Of a stretch of 12,531 bases of DNA, positions 1 through 3,895 are shown piece by piece. Below the pieces are notes generated by a model, which was given only the letters and a program-made list of their open reading frames with translations, did no database searches and had not been told where the DNA came from. The stretch is taken from positions 1-12,531 of the forward strand of contig OMIS01000057.1 in NCBI GenBank assembly GCA_900299155.1. The letters run 5' to 3'. Position 1 is the first letter of the stretch; each line of letters begins with the position of its first letter. This DNA comes from a bacterium (lineage in GTDB: Bacteria > Patescibacteriota > Microgenomatia > UBA1400 > PJMF01). A program made the translations under genes and the position numbers.

Positions 1-29
1 TACAGTTTTCTTACATATTGTGTATGAAA

Positions 30-872
30 TTAAGTAGTCATCTCTGCAATCTCCTCCACACTCCACTGATGATCAGCCACACCTGCAGCCATCGCAGGAG
101 TAATACCTAATGATCTCTCTTTATTTAGTGCTTTATGAGGTCTAGAGAAATTGTAGTACATGAAGTGTAGTGCAACTGCTGCTTCTAGGTTTTCTATCTT
201 CTTTGAGAATGCGTTAGTTAATCTAGTAAATCTACGCATACTCATTCTCATGGTTAGGTTCTGACGCTCTACATAACTGGTAGAGACTTTATCCATCTCA
301 GGCATACCAATAACAGGATCTTTTCTTAGTGTCACATATTCAGCAGGGCTATAACGTCTTTCATCCTCCATGTTACCGCCATATATCTTGGTAAGCATGG
401 CATAGTCAATTTCATTACCAAACACTGTTTTTACCTGTTCTATGTATGCTGGGTAGCCATCAGAAGTGAGCTGTATACGATCACTCATACGCTTTTGAAT
501 GTCTGAAAGGAACTCATAGGCAGACTCAGCACTACGATCACCAACATACCAGCTAGGAACTAACTTTGTATCAGCATCAATCGCTACCCAAGTCCAGACA
601 TCACCATACCCAGGTACACCCTTGTATTCTTCTGGTACATTCTTTTCCTTGGCATAGCAAAATGACCAGATTTCATCACATTGTAAGTTGTTACAGGTAA
701 GGTCAACTAAGTGCTTATCTTGGTACTCACCACATGCAGTACCAACGCTTTCAAGTAGTCTAGTTACTGTACCTTTAGCAGCACCAGTCATACGACAAGT
801 AGAACGAATTGAATTACCCTCTACTAGACAAGTAATTATCTGTGTCCGCTTCTCTAAACTTAGTTTGTTCAT
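30..872 (-). CDS. IS1-like DDE transposase, intact
   Basis: A 280-aa DDE transposase that would catalyse cutting and joining of its own element. The first 45 residues look like a helix-turn-helix that recognises element ends. The acidic triad is most plausibly D66 (in QCDEIW), D138 (in TSDG) and E202 (in VERQN), followed by a basic stretch around 208-225 (MRMSMRRFTRLTNAFSKK) and a conserved-looking C-terminal block (FMYYNFSRPHKAL). The whole protein resembles single-frame members of the IS1-like group, which need no programmed frameshift. The frame is uninterrupted, so the enzyme may be active. The start has no Shine-Dalgarno but a near-consensus promoter ends 7 nt upstream, suggesting a leaderless mRNA. 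The element's downstream end lies within the first 29 bases or outside the window; I could not define terminal inverted repeats. Confidence 0.9.
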   Translation of the reverse strand: MNKLSLEKRTQIITCLVEGNSIRSTCRMTGAAKGTVTRLLESVGTACGEYQDKHLVDLTCNNLQCDEIWSFCYAKEKNVPEEYKGVPGYGDVWTWVAIDADTKLVPSWYVGDRSAESAYEFLSDIQKRMSDRIQLTSDGYPAYIEQVKTVFGNEIDYAMLTKIYGGNMEDERRYSPAEYVTLRKDPVIGMPEMDKVSTSYVERQNLTMRMSMRRFTRLTNAFSKKIENLEAAVALHFMYYNFSRPHKALNKERSLGITPAMAAGVADHQWSVEEIAEMTT

Positions 873-879
873 AAGGAAT

Positions 880-908
880 ATTATAGTACATTATGCTTGA
901 GCGGTCAA
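880..908 (-). promoter_or_regulatory. Transposase promoter, leaderless
   Basis: Read on the minus strand, TTGACC (903-908) and TATAAT (880-885) are separated by exactly 17 nt, an almost perfect sigma-70 type promoter. Only 7 nt separate the -10 from the ATG at 872, so transcription should start at or next to the start codon. The -35 lies inside a dyad, ATGCTTGA-gcgg-TCAAGCAT (893-912), which could be a binding site for the transposase. Confidence 0.75.
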
Positions 909-911
909 GCA
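898..911. repeat. 14-nt direct repeat, copy 1
   Basis: TGAGCGGTCAAGCA occurs here and again at 2014-2027 in the same orientation. Both copies are followed at slightly different distance by AGTTT and then ATTGAC (about 914-923 here). The shared block is probably the end region of the IS1-like element, and it contains the -35 of the minus-strand promoter in both places. Confidence 0.8.
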
Positions 912-928
912 TAGTTTATTGACACTTG

Positions 929-937
929 TGTTAGAAT
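929..937 (+). promoter_or_regulatory. Extended -10 promoter for the 70-aa gene
   Basis: TGTTAGAAT is an extended -10 (TG, one base, TAGAAT at 932-937). Six bases separate it from the ATG at 944, which fits a leaderless transcript. A TTGACA at 919-924 is close by but is too near to act as the -35 for this -10. Confidence 0.5.
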
Positions 938-943
938 AAAAAT

Positions 944-1156
944 ATGAATATACCGAAGAATGCCAAAGAATATATTGGGCAATTTATTATTTTTTTCTCT
1001 GATGAAGAAGAACCAAAAGTCTTGTTTAGTTCTGCCATATCTTCTGAAGTGTATGAAGAAGCAGAAAGAATAAAAAAGAAATTGAACAAAAATCCTGTTG
1101 TTTTGAGAATAGCAGATACAGATAGTCTTTCAGTAAGTTTTGCACTACGGTCATAA
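944..1156 (+). CDS. Small DUF5678-like protein (70 aa)
   Basis: A 70-aa protein with a Glu/Lys-rich helix in the middle (about 33-48, SEVYEEAERIKKKLNK) between two predicted beta regions (YIGQFIIFF near 10-18 and PVVLRI near 51-56). The layout, a short strand pair, a helix, then a strand ending in an Ile/Val-rich motif, resembles DUF5678-type proteins that I recall beside retropepsin-like genes in archaea and CPR bacteria; this is pattern recognition, not a search. No Shine-Dalgarno precedes the ATG. The stop at 1154-1156 is 2 nt before the protease gene's ATG, so the two are surely co-transcribed and probably translationally coupled. The base composition is more AT-rich than the core genes, which suggests transfer. 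The biochemical function is unknown. Confidence 0.75.
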   Translation: MNIPKNAKEYIGQFIIFFSDEEEPKVLFSSAISSEVYEEAERIKKKLNKNPVVLRIADTDSLSVSFALRS

Positions 1157-1158
1157 AT

Positions 1159-1803
1159 ATGGCGGTCGCTTCGATTCCCTATACTCAAGTTCCTCCCAGC
1201 TCTGGATTTAAGCCATATTTGGAGATTGTTTACTTTTACAATAATAGTTTTTCTCCCAAAACTTTTGGACTTATGGATTCAGGTGCTGATGTTAATGTAT
1301 TGCCTTATTCTGTTGGGAAAAGCATTAATCTGCCTGATAAAACAGAAATTGAAGAAATTGAAGAACTTAAACAACTTTCAGGTGTCGGAGGTGGGGTATC
1401 TATTCTCGAAAGAAAATGTAAGGTCTTTATTTTCAATGACGGAAAAGCACATGGGTTTGAAGAATTAGTTTGGTGGGTATATCCTGATCAACAACTTATT
1501 GATGCTCAAAATAAATTAGTAGGTGAGATAGCAATGCTACGCAAGCACAAGAGTGAAACAGTAGTAGGAACAGACTTAGAAAAATACTTTGAATTAGAAA
1601 TAAGTGGGCGTGTGCAACAAATTATATCAATGAATAATGTACTTGAACCAGGTATATTACTTGGAAGACCGTTTTTTAATAATTTTAACTTTGTACAGTT
1701 TTGCCAGAGAGATAAAGCTGAAGAAGAGAAGTGTGTTTTCAATTATGAAATAAGAAAAAAAGCAATTAAGGACACTGTAGACCTAAAAAAGACAACAGTC
1801 TAA
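1159..1803 (+). CDS. Retropepsin-like aspartic protease
   Basis: A 214-aa protein with the hallmarks of a single-domain retropepsin-like aspartic protease, a fold that works as a dimer with one catalytic Asp per subunit. The catalytic motif is D40-S-G-A (in GLMDSGADVNVLP), the glycine-rich stretch LSGVGGGVS at 73-81 is a plausible flap region, and ILLGR-PFF at 166-173 matches the conserved C-terminal hydrophobic-Gly motif that packs against the active site. About 60 extra residues (roughly 100-160), including a charged helix, lie between flap and C-terminal motif. There is no signal peptide, so it is probably cytoplasmic. The ATG lies 2 nt after the upstream stop without a Shine-Dalgarno. Its stop at 1801-1803 abuts the stop of the minus-strand gene, with no room for a terminator. 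The substrate is unknown; the partner is presumably the 70-aa protein. Confidence 0.8.
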   Translation: MAVASIPYTQVPPSSGFKPYLEIVYFYNNSFSPKTFGLMDSGADVNVLPYSVGKSINLPDKTEIEEIEELKQLSGVGGGVSILERKCKVFIFNDGKAHGFEELVWWVYPDQQLIDAQNKLVGEIAMLRKHKSETVVGTDLEKYFELEISGRVQQIISMNNVLEPGILLGRPFFNNFNFVQFCQRDKAEEEKCVFNYEIRKKAIKDTVDLKKTTV

Positions 1804-1989
1804 CTACTTTTTCCACCTCTTCGCAGCAGCAGCCTTAGCAATCTCTTTCCGTCTCTCAGCACTTAACTTCTCAGCTCTGACCTTACCACCTACTAATCCA
1901 CCCATTCTTCCTAATGCTACAGCAGCAGGATTCTTTTCTTCTGTGGCTTTGTTTACTATTGATTTAGCGAGTTTGTTTATATCTATCAT
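1804..1989 (-). CDS. Small basic Gly/Ala-rich protein (61 aa)
   Basis: A 61-aa lysine- and alanine-rich protein. After a polar N-terminus (MIDINKLAKSIVNK) it has the pattern NPAAVALGRMGG-GGK-RAEKLS-ERRKEIAKAAAAKRW, seen in many short bacterial proteins of unknown function that are sometimes annotated as histone-H1-like or RNA-binding. Its basic character allows nucleic-acid binding, but nothing visible proves it. I chose the ATG at 1989 over a longer in-frame start because a promoter with a 17-nt spacer ends 6 nt upstream of it. The stop (TAG, 1804-1806) directly touches the stop of the convergent protease gene, so both transcripts must run antisense into each other unless they end by another route. 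Confidence 0.75.
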   Translation of the reverse strand: MIDINKLAKSIVNKATEEKNPAAVALGRMGGLVGGKVRAEKLSAERRKEIAKAAAAKRWKK

Positions 1990-1995
1990 GCATAC

Positions 1996-2024
1996 ATCAT
2001 ATCTTGATGAGCATGAGCGGTCAA
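1996..2024 (-). promoter_or_regulatory. Promoter of the 61-aa gene, leaderless
   Basis: On the minus strand TTGACC (2019-2024) and TATGAT (1996-2001) are 17 nt apart and the -10 ends 6 nt before the ATG. The -35 lies in the repeat shared with the transposase promoter, so this gene may have gained its promoter from an insertion-element end. Confidence 0.65.
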
Positions 2025-2027
2025 GCA
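2014..2027. repeat. 14-nt direct repeat, copy 2 (possible IS-end relic)
   Basis: Identical to 898-911 over TGAGCGGTCAAGCA and also followed by AGTTT and ATTGAC (2034-2046). The two copies bracket the three accessory genes and have the same orientation. A solo insertion-element end left by an older copy is the simplest reading. Confidence 0.7.
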
Positions 2028-2092
2028 AGCTCAGTTTCAAATTGACCCACTACCCGTCAAATCTAGGCATAGAAAAAATCGATATTACTAGA

Positions 2093-2098
2093 TATAAT
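2093..2098 (+). promoter_or_regulatory. -10 element of the serS T-box leader
   Basis: A perfect TATAAT about 9 nt before the first paired base of the leader RNA. I see no good -35 at 16-18 nt upstream (TAGAAA at 2070-2075 is weak). Confidence 0.6.
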
Positions 2099-2106
2099 AT
2101 TAATAT

Positions 2107-2298
2107 CAACGCATTCCCAGAGACTAGCACTCTCTGAGTGTTTCGCTTGAAACCGCGTTGTATAGGGTAATAACTGTACCGGGTAAGCCCGTAATAGCAG
2201 GCATTAAGAATTTTGAGGTGGCACCGTTTTTTTGCATTTCAAGTTGCATGAAGAACCCTCTTAAGTCCATACGTTTGTGGATTTAAGAGGGTTTTTTT
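2107..2298 (+). promoter_or_regulatory. T-box riboswitch upstream of serS
   Basis: A T-box leader that would sense uncharged tRNA-Ser and control serS by transcription attenuation. The T-box core is GAGGUGGCACCG (2215-2226). Its UGGC (2219-2222) can pair with the GCCA 3' end expected for tRNA-Ser, whose bacterial discriminator is G. The antiterminator pairs GAGG (2215-2218) with CCUC (2257-2260) and GUUUUU (2226-2231) with the GAAGAAC region (2250-2256); the competing terminator uses the same 3' strand. Upstream, CAACGC (2107-2112) pairs with GCGUUG (2155-2160) and encloses two hairpins: CAGAGA/UCUCUG (2118-2136) with loop CUAGCAC, and GUUUC/GAAAC (2140-2153). The loop's AGC (2126-2128) is a Ser codon and my candidate specifier. 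CGGG/CCCG (2180-2191) may be Stem III. The apical features of a canonical long Stem I were not recognised. Confidence 0.88.
2254..2298 (+). terminator. Attenuator terminator of the serS T-box
   Basis: AACCCTCTTAA (2254-2264) pairs perfectly with TTAAGAGGGTT (2283-2293), continued by a G-U pair and TCCA/TGGA, giving about 16 bp around an 8-nt loop. Seven T follow (2292-2298). It overlaps the antiterminator's 3' strand, so the two folds exclude each other. Confidence 0.92.
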
Positions 2299-2311
2299 GT
2301 TTATATTAAAA

Positions 2312-2445
2312 GATGTAGTGATAAAATTAAATGACAGGATATTAAGCGAGCGTCAAGAATAGCTTGAATATAATTCTAACTACGGATAGCGAGCTTACTA
2401 AGCTGCTATTGGCAGCAACCTGTCAGGTAATTTTACTACTACATC
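2312..2445 (+). repeat. 27-nt imperfect inverted repeat in the serS leader
   Basis: The arms 2312-2338 and 2419-2445 pair at 24 of 27 positions (one G-U, one A-C and a tandem A-G mismatch). The 80-nt interior can form further hairpins, TCAAG/CTTGA (2353-2367) and GCTGC/GCAGC (2402-2416). The element lies after the T-box terminator and 17 nt before the serS Shine-Dalgarno, so it is transcribed only on readthrough. It could be a short non-autonomous transposon (MITE-like) or a second regulatory RNA. I see no clear target-site duplication. Confidence 0.7.
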
Positions 2446-2471
2446 AAATAAAAAAACCCTCGAAAGGAACT

Positions 2472-3755
2472 ATGTTAGATCTTAAATATATCCGTGAAAA
2501 TGCGGAAATCGTAAAACAAGCTGCTCGCAATAAACAGTTACCAGACGCTGTGCAAAATATCGACGATTTAGTGGCTGCAGATGAGAAACGTCGTGAGTTG
2601 CAACAAAAAGTAGATGGACTTCGCCAGGAGAGTAATGCGCTCGTAGAAGCAATCAAACAGCTCGTAGGCCAAGGTCAGAAACCTTCTTCAGAGCAAGTTG
2701 AACAAGGCAAGATCATTAAAGCTCAGTTAAAAGAACTTGAGCCACAGCTCAAAGAAGCTGAAGAAACTGTTAAAAAATTGGCCTATACCATTCCAAATGT
2801 ACCTGCAGCTGAAGTTCCAATTGGGTCTGATGAATCAGGCAACGTCGTGGCACGGCAAGTAGGAGAGTTGCCAAAGTTTGATTTCACCCCGAAACCACAT
2901 CAAGAACTGATGGAAGCCTTGGATCTCGTTGATACCAAACGAGCCACCATGATTGCAGGATTTCGCGGCTACTTCCTCAAAAATGAAGCAGTACTTTTGG
3001 AACAAGCATTACTCAACTATGCAATAAATATCTTGGTCAAAGATGGCTTTACCCCAATGACCGCACCAGTGCTCGTCAATGAGCCAGCCATGTGGGGGAC
3101 TGGGTACTTCCCATGGGGAAATGAAGACCACTACAAAACTCAGGATAATCAAATCTTAGCAGGTACTGCAGAAGTAGCACTCACCGCATATAGAGCTGGT
3201 GAAACTTTGAATGAAAAAGATTTACCAATCAAGATGGTAGGTATTTCACCATGTTTCCGCCGAGAAGTTGGGTCATACGGCAAAGACACTCAAGGCATTA
3301 TCCGTGTCCACCAATTCACCAAAGTCGAGCAAGTGGTCTACACCGTGGCTGATGAAACCGAAACACAAAAATGGCATGAAAAAATGGTAGGGTATGCAGA
3401 AAAACTACTCAGTGATCTGGAATTACCATATCAAGTGCTCCTAATGTGTTCTGGTGATATGGGTGCTGGTCAGCGCAAAAAATATGACATTGAGACTTGG
3501 TTCCCAGGTCAAAATAAGTATCGTGAGACTCACTCAGCAAGTTACTTCAATGACTTCCAAGCTCGCCGACTTGAGATCCGCTACCGCGCCACTGATGGTA
3601 CAACCAAGTATGTGTATACCTTAAATAACACCATGGCTGCATCACCACGGCTTTTGGCTGCTGTGTTAGAAAACTACCAACAAGCTGATGGATCAATTAA
3701 AGTTCCAAAAGTGCTGCAACCATTTATGGGCGGACTTGAAGTAATTAAGCGATAA
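2472..3755 (+). CDS. serS: Serine--tRNA ligase
   Basis: A 427-aa class II aminoacyl-tRNA synthetase that activates serine with ATP and charges tRNA-Ser; the length is normal for bacteria. Residues about 1-110 form the long antiparallel coiled-coil arm that grips the tRNA-Ser long variable arm (rich in Glu, Lys, Gln). The catalytic core follows: GTAEVALTAYRAGE contributes the serine/ATP site, motif 2 is FRREVGSYGKDTQGIIRVHQ near 262-281, and motif 3 contains ASPRLLAAVLENYQ near 388-401. The NNTMAASPR version of motif 3 departs from the common GSGLAVGR form but keeps the Arg. I chose the ATG at 2472 because GAAAGGA lies just upstream (2462-2468) and the protein then begins MLDLKYIREN as in other SerRS; the frame is open further upstream but that part is the inverted-repeat RNA. 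It is controlled by the T-box. Confidence 0.97.
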   Translation: MLDLKYIRENAEIVKQAARNKQLPDAVQNIDDLVAADEKRRELQQKVDGLRQESNALVEAIKQLVGQGQKPSSEQVEQGKIIKAQLKELEPQLKEAEETVKKLAYTIPNVPAAEVPIGSDESGNVVARQVGELPKFDFTPKPHQELMEALDLVDTKRATMIAGFRGYFLKNEAVLLEQALLNYAINILVKDGFTPMTAPVLVNEPAMWGTGYFPWGNEDHYKTQDNQILAGTAEVALTAYRAGETLNEKDLPIKMVGISPCFRREVGSYGKDTQGIIRVHQFTKVEQVVYTVADETETQKWHEKMVGYAEKLLSDLELPYQVLLMCSGDMGAGQRKKYDIETWFPGQNKYRETHSASYFNDFQARRLEIRYRATDGTTKYVYTLNNTMAASPRLLAAVLENYQQADGSIKVPKVLQPFMGGLEVIKR

Positions 3756-3810
3756 ATTTAAGCAAGACTTAAGGCTTGTACCGTACGATTTGTAACGTAC
3801 ATATATTTGC

Positions 3811-3861
3811 TGCCGCTCTCTACTAGCAATTAGCCATATCTTCTGCTATAACAGAGCGGCA
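3811..3861. repeat. 9-bp inverted repeat spanning the secA promoter
   Basis: TGCCGCTCT (3811-3819) and AGAGCGGCA (3853-3861) are perfect inverted copies 33 nt apart. The -10 candidate TATAAC (3847-3852) sits directly against the right arm, so the pair could be operator half-sites or a coincidence. It lacks a T-run and so does not look like a serS terminator. Confidence 0.45.
3844..3852 (+). promoter_or_regulatory. Extended -10 promoter of secA
   Basis: TGC-TATAAC is an extended -10 with a poor -35. It would give a leader of about 37 nt, which ends with AGGA (3887-3890) five bases before the ATG at 3896. Confidence 0.45.
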
Positions 3862-3895
3862 CATATTTTATAGTTACGTAGTTAACAGGATCTAC

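Noticed and set aside
1..29. Terminal inverted repeat of the IS element
   Set aside because: No convincing match between this end and the reverse complement of 873-925; the true end may be outside the window.
931..1188. Minus-strand open frame over the 70-aa gene
   Set aside because: It is the antisense shadow of the 70-aa gene, which has a matching promoter, a 2-nt junction with the protease gene and a sensible composition.
2118..2160. tRNA or tRNA fragment, because of the anticodon-like 7-nt loop
   Set aside because: No cloverleaf, no T-loop GTTCNANNC and no acceptor stem; the T-box core downstream explains the region.
2364..2471. In-frame upstream extension of serS starting at TTG
   Set aside because: It lies in the inverted-repeat RNA, has no SerRS-like sequence, and a good Shine-Dalgarno precedes the ATG at 2472.
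3761..3800. Rho-independent terminator after serS
   Set aside because: Small hairpins (TTAAG/CTTAA, GTACG/CGTAC) exist but none is followed by a T-run.
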